DNA of 64,000 nt from SYLG01 sp965226945. GTDB taxonomy: Bacteria; Planctomycetota; Planctomycetia; Gemmatales; Gemmataceae. The position numbers and the translations under genes are program-made. This document shows, piece after piece, positions 34,739 to 43,400 of this stretch. Location of the stretch: assembly GCA_965226945.1 (NCBI GenBank), contig OZ245717.1, positions 1,426,001-1,490,000 on the forward strand, in the 5' to 3' direction. The first letter of the stretch is position 1, and each line of letters starts with the position of its first letter. The notes beneath the pieces were generated by a model. That model was given only the letters and a program-made list of their open reading frames with translations, was not told where the DNA came from and did not search any database.

Positions 34739-35818
34739 ATGATTGATTCTCGTTCCACCAACACGCGATCAGGATTTACCTTGATCGAGCTTCTTGTTGT
34801 GATTGCTATCATTGCTGTACTCATCGGTCTGCTTGTCCCCGCAGTGCAAAAAGTCCGCGAAGCCGCCAACCGCATGACCTGCTCCAACAATCTGAAGCAG
34901 TACGGTCTGGCACTCCTCAATTACGAAAGCACCAATGGCGTGCTTCCTCCCGGCAGTCTCGCGGGCTCCGCCTCAGTCGGATCGACCGCGTGGAGCGATG
35001 CCCAACTGTTTGGGACGACCGTTTATATCTTGCCCTATTTAGAACAGGATGCCATTTATAAGGGGCTCACCATTAATAAGAGCCTCACAGCCAAGGATGT
35101 ACCTTTTACCACGACAACCATAGCAGACTGGACCTTAGCGCGGACCAAGATCAAATCTCTTACTTGCCCAAGCGACGAAATCACTTCTGCCAGCCAAACA
35201 ACCAATGGCGCCATCCGCTTCGGGATCGATTTTACTGTCGCCGGGACGAACTCCATTTCGAGCCTTTCATGGGGAACCGCTGGGGCGACATATGATCTGG
35301 GGAAGACCAACTACAGCACGGTGGCGGGAGCCCTGGGTAATGGTGTTTCTACCTCCGACGCAGCTTCCGGTCCTGGTGCCGACTTGCAGAAGTATGTGGG
35401 CATCTACACCTGCCGTTCGAAGAACAAGACTTCGGACATCCTGGACGGTTCATCCAACACCCTGGCCGTGGGGGAAGGCTTGGGCGGTGTATCACTTGCT
35501 GGCACGCAAAGAGATTTCATGTGGGCTTGGATTCATGTCGGCGCCATGCCAACGAAGTTCGGATTGCTCGGCAGCAACGGACCGGCACCCACAACGGCAA
35601 GTAACGCCGGCGCCGCCATTGGGGGTTGGAACTATTTCGGTAGCCGTCATTCAGGCTTGGTACAGTTCGGCTTCGGCGATGGATCAGTGCGAGGCCTTCG
35701 CCCTGCAAGCACCGGCCTGCGTAATCCCACAACCGCCGGCAGTGATTGGTATATCTACCAAGCGATGGCGGGCATGCGCGACGGCAATGTCTATAACACA
35801 ACCCAGTTGAGCAACTAA
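34739..35818 (+). CDS. DUF1559 protein, tandem copy A
   Basis: A 359-residue protein. The ATG at 34739 is preceded by GGGAGGATTGC. The leader is RSGFTLIELLVVIAIIAVLI and the next block ANRMTCSNNLKQYGLALLNY. The C-terminus has HSGLVQFGFGDGSVRGLRP (H-x9-DG). It is a close paralog of the gene at 36291-37373: both share VLPPG, the FGT-V-ILPYLEQDAIYK block, SRNKTSDILDGSSNTL-type blocks and the last block DWYIYQAMAGMRDG. So a recent tandem duplication is likely. Unlike copy B, no lipoprotein gene follows; a terminator is found about 180 bases downstream. Confidence 0.9.
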   Translation: MIDSRSTNTRSGFTLIELLVVIAIIAVLIGLLVPAVQKVREAANRMTCSNNLKQYGLALLNYESTNGVLPPGSLAGSASVGSTAWSDAQLFGTTVYILPYLEQDAIYKGLTINKSLTAKDVPFTTTTIADWTLARTKIKSLTCPSDEITSASQTTNGAIRFGIDFTVAGTNSISSLSWGTAGATYDLGKTNYSTVAGALGNGVSTSDAASGPGADLQKYVGIYTCRSKNKTSDILDGSSNTLAVGEGLGGVSLAGTQRDFMWAWIHVGAMPTKFGLLGSNGPAPTTASNAGAAIGGWNYFGSRHSGLVQFGFGDGSVRGLRPASTGLRNPTTAGSDWYIYQAMAGMRDGNVYNTTQLSN

Positions 35819-36290
35819 TCACGCGCAAATAAAGCGATTGGATACACATCCACACTCCAAAAGCTGCTGAGTTTTTCGGTGAAAACAAAGGAGCAGCTGA
35901 TATGGATTGGCCCTAGGCCCGGGCCTCACGTTCTAGGACATGTAACAGAAAACCGGACCTCATCCGGGAGTTTTGCTGAAGTCCTATTCGCAATAGGAGC
36001 TGCGGCCGGGGCGCCGTGGCTCTTTTTCATTTTTCTGCCATGAGTTTTCTCATTAAAGACCCCCCTGGCTCTCGGCTCATGCAAGAGCCGCCTTGCTTGA
36101 AAAATCGTAAGAAAACCGGCTTTTTTCACGGGTTTGCGCGGCGTCGCCTTTATTAAAAAAGTCGGGGCTACTTCCTTTGCGGTTGTCCCAGAAGAAAATC
36201 GTGTTAAGAATTGGGGAACCCTCTCTTATTTATTTTCGCCTTGGGTTATTTCGAGTTCCGCCCCGACAACAAGGGGTTTGGGAGGATTGC
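35819..36290. other. Intergenic region between DUF1559 copies, no gene
   Basis: Apart from the hairpin at 35997-36027, nothing coding is seen. The bases just before copy B (GGGAGGATTGC then ATG at 36291) are the same as before copy A, so the duplication included the ribosome-binding site. Confidence 0.55.
35997..36027 (+). terminator. Likely terminator after DUF1559 copy A
   Basis: GAGCTGCGGC pairs with GCCGTGGCTC (two G-U pairs) across a 6-base loop and is followed by TTTTT. Confidence 0.68.
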
Positions 36291-37373
36291 ATGCATCGTC
36301 GTTATTTCGGAATGAAGCGATCGGGCTTTACCCTGATCGAACTGTTGGTTGTGATTGCGATCATCGCGGTTTTGATTGGTCTGCTCGTCCCCGCCGTCCA
36401 GAAGGTTCGGGAAGCCGCCAACCGCATGACCTGCTCCAATAACTTGAAGCAATATGGACTGGCGCTTCTGAATTACGAAAGTACCAACAATGTTCTGCCT
36501 CCCGGAAACCTGGGTGGTTCGGCCGCAGTCGGATCGACGGCCTGGAGCGACTCTCAACTGTTCGGAACGGCGGTTTTCATCCTGCCTTATCTTGAGCAAG
36601 ATGCCATTTACAAACAGTTGACGATTAGCCGCGATATCAATGTCAAGGGCGCTCCTTTTTACTCGGTGAACCCCGACTGGAGCCTGGGCTGGACGAAGCT
36701 CAAGACGTTGACTTGCCCAAGCGACGAAGTGCCCGGAGCACCGCAAACCACCAACGGCCTCTTTATTTTCGGCCTCGATTTCCTCACTGCTGGACAGAAC
36801 TCCATTAGTTCTTTGAACTGGGGGACGGGCGGAGCCTCTTACGACCTCGGCAAAACCAACTATTGCACCGTGGCGGGAGCTCTTGGAGCCGGTAGCAATG
36901 TTTCGACTTCTGATGCAGCGTCAGGACCTGGCGCCAATTTGCAGAAGTATGTCGGTGCCTACACCTGCCGTTCTAAGACCAAAACTTCGGACATCCTTGA
37001 TGGTTCTTCCAACACGCTTGTCGTGGGCGAAGGCCTCGGCGGTATTTCTCTGAGCGGTACTCAACGAGACTTCTTCTGGGCCTGGATGCACGTCGGCGGC
37101 ATGCCTACAAAGTTTGGTCTCCTGGGCGGTGGTGGCCCCACGCCTAGCTCCGCCAGCAACACCGGCGCTTCGGTCGGTGGTTGGAACTACTTCGGCAGCC
37201 GCCATTCGGGCATCATCCAATTTGGTTTCGGCGACGGTTCGGTTCGGGGTCTTCGCCCGGGCAGTTCCGGCGTGCGCAATCCCACGACCGCCGGCAGCGA
37301 CTGGTACATCTACCAGGCCATGGCGGGCATGCGGGACGGCGATGTCTACAACACGGCGCAACTGAGCAACTAA
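36291..37373 (+). CDS. DUF1559 protein, tandem copy B
   Basis: A 360-residue protein. GGGAGGATTGC precedes the ATG at 36291. The leader is KRSGFTLIELLVVIAIIAVL, then LVPAVQKVREAANRMTCSNN. The C-terminus has HSGIIQFGFGDGSVRGLRPG. Sequence follows copy A closely through the whole length, with differences mainly in the loop at residues 110-140. The frame is open upstream to 36177, but that part has no RBS and no pilin-like start. A 54-residue lipoprotein gene starts 25 bases after its stop. Confidence 0.9.
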   Translation: MHRRYFGMKRSGFTLIELLVVIAIIAVLIGLLVPAVQKVREAANRMTCSNNLKQYGLALLNYESTNNVLPPGNLGGSAAVGSTAWSDSQLFGTAVFILPYLEQDAIYKQLTISRDINVKGAPFYSVNPDWSLGWTKLKTLTCPSDEVPGAPQTTNGLFIFGLDFLTAGQNSISSLNWGTGGASYDLGKTNYCTVAGALGAGSNVSTSDAASGPGANLQKYVGAYTCRSKTKTSDILDGSSNTLVVGEGLGGISLSGTQRDFFWAWMHVGGMPTKFGLLGGGGPTPSSASNTGASVGGWNYFGSRHSGIIQFGFGDGSVRGLRPGSSGVRNPTTAGSDWYIYQAMAGMRDGDVYNTAQLSN

Positions 37374-37398
37374 CCCTGGGTTTATGAGAGAGATAAGC

Positions 37399-37563
37399 AT
37401 GACGAAGTTGAAGGTTCTGGTTTTCGTGAGTTTCTGCGCCGCCATGGCGGGATGCGGCGATTCCAAGACGCCTCCCCCCAGCCTCAAGCAGGAGATGCCC
37501 AAGGGCGCTCCCGGCGCGACCGGCGGCATGGAAAAGGGAATGAAAGCCAGCAAGGAAAGCTAA
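37399..37563 (+). CDS. Tiny lipoprotein, 54 residues
   Basis: Translated by hand: MTKLKVLVFVSFCAAMAG then Cys, giving the lipobox AMAGC at residues 15-19. The mature part is CGDSKTPPPSLKQEMPKG with Gly/Met/Lys-rich remainder ending KASKES. GAGAG precedes the ATG. It begins 25 bases after the DUF1559 copy B stop, the same spacing as at 33016-33042, and is followed by a strong terminator. It is likely a functional partner of copy B; the role is unknown. Confidence 0.8.
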   Translation: MTKLKVLVFVSFCAAMAGCGDSKTPPPSLKQEMPKGAPGATGGMEKGMKASKES

Positions 37564-37583
37564 GCGCTTTTCTTCAGTGATTA

Positions 37584-37628
37584 AAGAAGAAGGGCTGCGG
37601 CGTTTACGCCGCGGCCCTTCTTCTTTTT
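37584..37628 (+). terminator. Rho-independent terminator
   Basis: AAGAAGAAGGGCTGCGGCG pairs with the arm at 37607-37625 (one mismatch) across TTTA, ending in TTTTT. It closes the DUF1559 copy B / lipoprotein unit and marks the left side of the mobile-element remnant. Confidence 0.9.
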
Positions 37629-37646
37629 GTTTGATCAAGGCGATAA

Positions 37647-38390
37647 AGACACCGGCATGTCGTTACCAATCTCGACACGCTCAAGGTCCACTGGCAGCAA
37701 GGGGGACTCTGCCTCCTGCTCGGCGTTCCCGGCACCGGCAAAAGCGTGATCAAGCAGGCCGTGCAAAAGCTGCCGGAAAACCAGCACCTCGTCGCTACCG
37801 TCGCTCGGACATTGCACACCTACACGAACACGGTCAAAATCCTCTGCGACGCCTTCCGTGTCGCGTTCGAAAGTTCCGCCTTCGCTTGTGAACGCCGGCT
37901 CATCGAACAGGCCTTCGCTCTCAACCATGCCGGCAAGTCGCTGACCACCATCCTCGACGATGCCCATCTCATGGATCTGGCCAATCTCCGCCGCTTGCGG
38001 CTCTTGTTCGAAGACTTCCCCAAGAACCACAATCTCGTTCTGATTGGCAGAATCAGCCTGCTCGCCGACCTCGACCTCGGCATCAATCAGGACATCAAAA
38101 GCCGCGTCACTTACTCCGCCATTACCAAGCGGCTCGGCCCCGACGCGATGAAGGAGTTCATTCTCCGCGAACTCGATCGGGCCGGCCTCGGTCACAACAC
38201 CTTCACGCAGGCAGCGACCGATCTGCTCGTCCGCTCTGCCGACGGCGTTCTGCGCAAAGCCCGCAACCTCGGTGTCGGCTGCCTCATCGAAGCGGTCCGT
38301 TCGGCAAAGCGCACCGTCGACATCGACATCGTCAATCGGGTCCTGATGCAGCCCCACTGGCAGAAAGACACCGACCTCACCGACTACTGA
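37647..38390 (+). pseudogene. 5'-truncated AAA ATPase (ExeA/TniB-like transposition ATPase)
   Basis: The frame is open from the codon after a TAA at 37644. It reads a complete P-loop ATPase core without the normal N-terminus: GVPGTGKS (Walker A, 37722-37745), TTILDDAHLM (Walker B), LVLIGRISLLADL, SRVTYSAIT and a C-terminal lid ADGVLRKARNLGVGCLIEAV. No ATG, GTG or TTG occurs before Walker A, so about 40 residues and the start codon are missing. The first usable start, GTG at 37746, falls just after Walker A. Proteins of this kind partner DDE transposases in Tn7/Mu/IS21-like elements. The truncation joins directly to the terminator of the previous operon. Confidence 0.8.
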
Positions 38391-38876
38391 GAACGCCGAT
38401 GATCCCCGCCGAACTCTTGCGGAAAATCCGCAACGACCTGCCGATGACCGTCACCATCGCCGCGCTCGGGCGTGAGGGGCCGCCGTCGAAAATCCGAGAT
38501 GGCCGCTTCGTCTTCCTCTGCCCGCACTGCGCCGAAATGCTCGTTTACATCAATCCGAAAAACAACCTCGCCCACTGCTTCGCCTGTCATAAAAACTTGA
38601 ACAACATCGATCTGCTGCGGGTGCTTGGGCACGACTTCCACGCCGCCGTCACTCTTCTCGAACGGTGGCTAAACCAGCATCAGCGCAACCGAACGTCCAT
38701 CTGACTGATTAGATCCACCATCAAAGCCTGCCTGCCTCCATGTCGCCGCCAGCGTCGAAGGCCTCTCCTATGTCTTCTCCAAAATTCGCAGGAATTCGGG
38801 AATCCTCTCATAAACACATCCCAAACTCTACAGTCCGAATTCGGCTACAAATGCGATCACAATTTGGCTCGGGACA
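38282..38876 (+). repeat. 595-bp tandem direct repeat, unit 1
   Basis: Matches 38877-39471 base for base by eye except at two sites (38444/39039 and 38691/39286). It spans the last 36 codons of the ATPase, the whole CHC2 gene and 170 bases after it. Confidence 0.95.
38399..38704 (+). CDS. CHC2-type zinc-finger protein, copy 1
   Basis: A 101-residue protein. The centre FLCPHCAEM, followed after about 15 residues by AHCFACHKN, is the CHC2 (DnaG-primase-type) zinc ribbon: CPHC and CFAC supply four ligands. NIDLLRVLGHDF after it matches the primase finger helix. The rest of DnaG is absent. It starts 8 bases after the ATPase stop, with GAGAACGCCG before the ATG, so both belong to one transcript. 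Small CHC2 proteins are found next to such ATPases in planctomycete mobile elements; I infer a role in DNA recognition during transposition. Confidence 0.8.
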   Translation: MIPAELLRKIRNDLPMTVTIAALGREGPPSKIRDGRFVFLCPHCAEMLVYINPKNNLAHCFACHKNLNNIDLLRVLGHDFHAAVTLLERWLNQHQRNRTSI

Positions 38877-38985
38877 CCTCATCGAAGCGGTCCGTTCGGC
38901 AAAGCGCACCGTCGACATCGACATCGTCAATCGGGTCCTGATGCAGCCCCACTGGCAGAAAGACACCGACCTCACCGACTACTGA
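38877..38985 (+). pseudogene. Duplicated 3' end of the AAA ATPase
   Basis: The last 36 codons of the ATPase (IEAVRSAKRTVDIDIVNRVL onward) repeated with the same stop. A frame runs into it from 38740, but that is only the intergenic part of unit 1 read in frame by chance. It encodes no ATP-binding motif. Confidence 0.85.
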
Positions 38986-38993
38986 GAACGCCG

Positions 38994-39299
38994 ATGATCC
39001 CCGCCGAACTCTTGCGGAAAATCCGCAACGACCTGCCGATGGCCGTCACCATCGCCGCGCTCGGGCGTGAGGGGCCGCCGTCGAAAATCCGAGATGGCCG
39101 CTTCGTCTTCCTCTGCCCGCACTGCGCCGAAATGCTCGTTTACATCAATCCGAAAAACAACCTCGCCCACTGCTTCGCCTGTCATAAAAACTTGAACAAC
39201 ATCGATCTGCTGCGGGTGCTTGGGCACGACTTCCACGCCGCCGTCACTCTTCTCGAACGGTGGCTAAACCAGCATCAGCGCAACCGTACGTCCATCTGA
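38994..39299 (+). CDS. CHC2-type zinc-finger protein, copy 2
   Basis: Identical to copy 1 except Thr17 to Ala (ACC to GCC at 39039); the other base change (39286) is silent. All zinc ligands and the stop are kept. The amino-acid change is outside the finger. Because the duplication includes only 100 bases before the start, it depends on read-through from the upstream copy. Confidence 0.8.
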   Translation: MIPAELLRKIRNDLPMAVTIAALGREGPPSKIRDGRFVFLCPHCAEMLVYINPKNNLAHCFACHKNLNNIDLLRVLGHDFHAAVTLLERWLNQHQRNRTSI

Positions 39300-39471
39300 C
39301 TGATTAGATCCACCATCAAAGCCTGCCTGCCTCCATGTCGCCGCCAGCGTCGAAGGCCTCTCCTATGTCTTCTCCAAAATTCGCAGGAATTCGGGAATCC
39401 TCTCATAAACACATCCCAAACTCTACAGTCCGAATTCGGCTACAAATGCGATCACAATTTGGCTCGGGACA

Positions 39472-39833
39472 GCAAGCGGCGACCGACGGAATTTCCAGTG
39501 ATGAAGAAGCCGCGCTCTGAATACCGAAAGAATTGATTGGCAATGCCTTTGCGGACCAGCTTAGTGCCATTCTAGAATGTCCCCTTCTCCCCGCCGACGC
39601 TCTCGTTGTTCTAGCCATTCTTTGACCTTAAGGACGACACTGATGGCAGTAAAGTAGAATGTCCCCTTGTCCCCGTCGCAGGGACGACTAACCAAGCATC
39701 CCCGGAAAGCAAGAAAATGGGACACGTAATAAGAACTGGCTTGCCAAATCAAAGAGGGTCTTGAATTCAACAACGCAAATCGGATACCGGTAAGTGGCAT
39801 GATCCGACCAGTGACTAGTTCAAGGCGATTAAA
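39472..39833. other. Gene-free region with two copies of a transposon-end-like 25-mer
   Basis: No supported gene. Two near-identical stretches, at 39572-39596 and 39654-39678, both read TAGAATGTCCCCTT, then C or G, then TCCCCG. They are direct repeats 82 bases apart and share 23 of 25 bases. Position just outside the ATPase/CHC2 remnant suggests element-end binding sites. Confidence 0.6.
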
Positions 39834-40172
39834 TTAAACCTTCTTTTTTTTATACTTATCTGGAAACTCGCCTGTGCCCTTCGCGTCCAATCGGCAAATT
39901 TGCGTTTCTTTGGAAAACCTAGTTAGTGAGTTAAATTGTTTTATCCTATCATCGTGATAAAGATGAATATGAAATCGTGCGCCATCAGGAATATTCTCTA
40001 GGTTATCTTGATTTGTGTTCGCAATCCACTCCAGCAATTTAGCAAGCGACAGCAACCCCTGTGGATCACCGCCGATAAAGATTCCATACCGACCGGAAGA
40101 AATCTCCAAGTTACCAACTATTTTTGGATAACCGAAATTATGGTTAACCCATCCTTCTCTTGGATCCGCCAC
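39834..40172 (-). CDS. Small protein downstream of RHS gene, possible Imm32-like immunity protein
   Basis: A 112-residue protein. The middle GGDPQGLLSLAKLLEWIA (about 34-51) followed by ARFHIHLYHDD (about 65-75) resembles the Imm32 immunity family, in which a Gly-x-x-x-Gly-Leu, Leu-Ala-rich helix is followed by a strand with H-I/L-H-L. The tail is Lys-rich (KYKKKKV). It lies 300 bases downstream of an RHS gene on the same strand, where the immunity gene for a polymorphic toxin normally is. The match is by eye and the family is loosely defined; a second reading is an orphan accessory protein. The composition is AT-rich compared with core genes. Confidence 0.55.
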   Translation of the reverse strand: MADPREGWVNHNFGYPKIVGNLEISSGRYGIFIGGDPQGLLSLAKLLEWIANTNQDNLENIPDGARFHIHLYHDDRIKQFNSLTRFSKETQICRLDAKGTGEFPDKYKKKKV

Positions 40173-40472
40173 TTCTAATCTCCCTTCCTATAAATTTCTT
40201 TCGAAAATCGCGCTCGAATTCCGGCCAACTTAACTAACTATTATAAATATATACTATACTATTTACCACTATCTTTCAAGCCCAATATGTACACCCTTAG
40301 GCCATCATTGCAACGCCACTATATTCCGATTTAAAACGCCGCCGCCTCTTTCCCTACTCTTGAGAAAGAGGCGACAAATGCGCTATAATTCATGCCAATT
40401 AATTTGGCAAGAAATCAACAGAAAGCCCCAACGAAGCCTCCCAACAAATATACCTAAAAGACGTAAATAGGC
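40173..40472. other. AT-rich gap between RHS gene and immunity-like gene, with terminator hairpin
   Basis: CGCCTCTTTC (40343-40352) pairs with GAAAGAGGCG (40364-40373), a likely terminator of the RHS gene. Bases 40225-40265 are nearly all A/T (TATAAATATATACTATAC) and may be the promoter of the immunity-like gene. No gene is seen. Confidence 0.5.
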
Positions 40473-43400
40473 TTAGCTTACCCAGTAGAAGTCATCGGGG
40501 GGTTGCCCAGGCAACGCCTGCGTTACTAAAGCTCCATCTGCTCCCGCAGCCCCTATTATGGCTGCGCCACCAATTATCACCACCCCTGCCGCCGCGGCGA
40601 CAGGCAACCAACCTGGAGATGTCACCCAAATAATAATCCCTCCTCCAACAGAACCAACAATAACTACTCCAGTTACGACAGTTCCAGGGCTTGGCAACCA
40701 ATCGCCACCCCCTGCGTCTTTCGGAGCTGGATCAGGCGGTGGATCGTCCTCTGGTTCCGGATCAGGTTCAGGGTAGACATTAACATGATTATTACCATTT
40801 TTGTCAGCCTCATCCCAATGTCCAATCCTATGGGATTTATCCCAGGCACGATACCTTCCGCCCTTTTTCCATGCCCCCACTCCTTTATCCCATTTCCAAC
40901 TCGGGTCGCCGAAAGGAGGACCTTGAGGCCAGCTTGATGGTGGCCGACTCGCACCTGGTACGCGATTAAGGCCCGAAGGATCTCTATACGTTCCAACATT
41001 ATTCCCTAAATATCTGAAAGTATTTACATCTCCCGCACTATAGCCAACCGGATCGTTTGACAACCACCGGCCTAAAGTCGGACTCTGGATTCGATTCCTA
41101 AAATCCAAATTCCCAATGATATCAGCCTGACCACCCTGATGCAAAAACACCCAGTCCTTTGCACTGGCCCCAATCACGATTCCGGAAGAATCTCGGAATG
41201 TCGTGACGCCAAACGGTGTTTCTGTGTATTTCTCTTGAACCGCTCCGCTAGTATTCGTAATCGCGGTCACATTGAAATTGGCATCTTGCAACGCATAAAG
41301 CCGCTCATCAAGCGAGCCATTAGCATCGGTGTCCCGATCACGACTGACCATTGCATCAACATAAACCGGACTCCAGACATTTCTTGTCTTGGTGTTGGAT
41401 CCAACTTTTTCCTCAAGCAACTGCCAGGTGGAACTGAATAGCCGGTCGGTGGTCGTCGAATTCGCCACTACCTTGACCTTACGGTTCAATGCGTCGTAGC
41501 TACTCGTCGCGATCACGGTATCCGACGAATTCTTAATCTTCACCTGCCGGTTCCAGGCATCCCAGACGAACCGGTAGTTGTTTTCGTCCTTGGTTAAGTT
41601 GCCGTTGTTGTCATAAGTCGGCGTCGTGGCGCTGCTGACGGAAGTGATTTCGTTTTGCTTGTTGGCGCTACGAGTCTGGGTCGTACCATTGGTCGTGATG
41701 CTATCCCAGTTGCCCGTCGCATCGTAGTCCCAGCTTTGGGCATTCGTAGGTGATCCGGTGACATCGGTCTTGCCAACATTGAGCGTGCCCAGCTTGTAGG
41801 AGGCGAGCTGATTGAGGTCGTCGTAGGTATATGCTTCGCTCAAGCCGGTGTTGACGATGTTCTCCTTGTAAAGTACATTGCCGTTGCGGTCGTAGCCATA
41901 TTTAAAGCGGTCGACATCGAGATTGCTGCCGTTGATCCAGCGCTGATCGACGATGCGGCCAAAGCGGTCGAGGCCGGTGTACTGATCACCGGCGTCGCCG
42001 GGCGACTCGCCACTCAGTTTGATGTAGCTTAGGTCGACACCTGACTGAGAATGAGCGCGCTTGACCACCGTTCCCAGACCCAGGTAGGACAACGATTCCA
42101 GGGTATTGGACGAATCACTGATCGATGTCAACCGGCTGATATTGCTGTTGAGCCCGCTGGCGTAGTTGTAATTGACCACATAGCCCGAAGCATAGGTCAT
42201 GCTCGTCAGGCGGCTGTGATTGGCACTGCTCGCCATTTCGGAATAGGCGTATTGGACATTAGACGACGATCCGGTGACGGCGCCACTGTGTTCCTGCCAT
42301 TCCTTCGTGAGTTGGTTCAAACCGTTGAACTCGCGCTTGACCTGATTGACGACGCTGCCGCTGCTCGTCGCATCGTAGCACGTGAATAGGTAAGCATTCC
42401 CCTGGCTGTCGTATGCGGTCGTGATCAGCCGCACCGTACCATCGACACCGGAACCCAGAGTCGTCACAGCATCGGCGGTTTGGCGACCCAACACATCGTA
42501 GGTGTAGGTGTGAACATTGCCGTTGCGATCGGTGACGGTGAGTTTTTGCCCCAGGGCGTTGCTCGTACCGACATCCTTATCGCTTGAGCTGCTCGCACCA
42601 CTCGAAGGATCGGGATAGCGAACCTCCTTGATCAGGTCATTGGAATTAAGCGCATTGCCACCCCCAGTGGTGACACCATAGACCCACTCCGTAGTTTGCT
42701 GGCCGCTCGAAGGCAGATTGACCTTCAAGCTGGTACGACCAACTGCGTTGTAGGTGAACTCCGTGGTTTTGTTGGTCGTGTCGGTCACTGTGCCGTTGGT
42801 GTAGTTTTCCACGGTTTTCGTGACGCGGCCGATGTTGTCGTAGGTCGTCTTGGTCAAAATTCCCTTGGGATCGGTCACATCTTGAATCAGACCCGAAGCA
42901 GCGTAACCATAGGACGTTACCAACACCGTGTCGCTACGACTGGGAACCGAGCCGGGACGGGTGTAGGAACTGCCGCCATTGGTACCGACATCGACCGAAT
43001 TGACCAACCGGTCAGCGCCGTCGTAATAGGCGGCCTTATAGCTAACTCGGGCCTTGTTGCCACTCGAGACTGTGCCCAATTCCCCGGTACCCGTATCGTC
43101 GTGGAAGTGCTGCTTCGTCGTCGTCAGGATCACATTGCTGCCGGAGTCGTAAGCGAACTCCACCTGTTCGAGCACATTGTCGCTCGTCACATCGTCAGCA
43201 TCAGACCAGCCGCTATCGCTGCCTCCGTCGCTCGCGTATTGCTTCGTGACCCGGCCAGCGCCGTCGTAGATCGTTTTCTGCACCAGGCCGCCCGGCACGG
43301 ATGTCTTGATCACCTGGCCAGCGCGGTCATACCAATAATTGGTCGCCAAGCTATCGGTGCTAACAGTCCCCAAGCTTGAGCTGACCGAATAGACCAAGTT

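Larger units (their letters stand above)
38877..39471 (+). repeat. 595-bp tandem direct repeat, unit 2
   Basis: Directly abuts unit 1 with no spacer. The unit begins CCTCATCGAAGCGGTCCG and ends GGCTCGGGACA. After unit 2 the sequence departs (GCAAGCGG instead of CCTCATCG). Confidence 0.95.

Noticed and set aside
38740..38985. 81-residue frame ending in the ATPase C-terminus
   Set aside because: It joins non-coding repeat DNA to the duplicated ATPase tail; created by the duplication junction.
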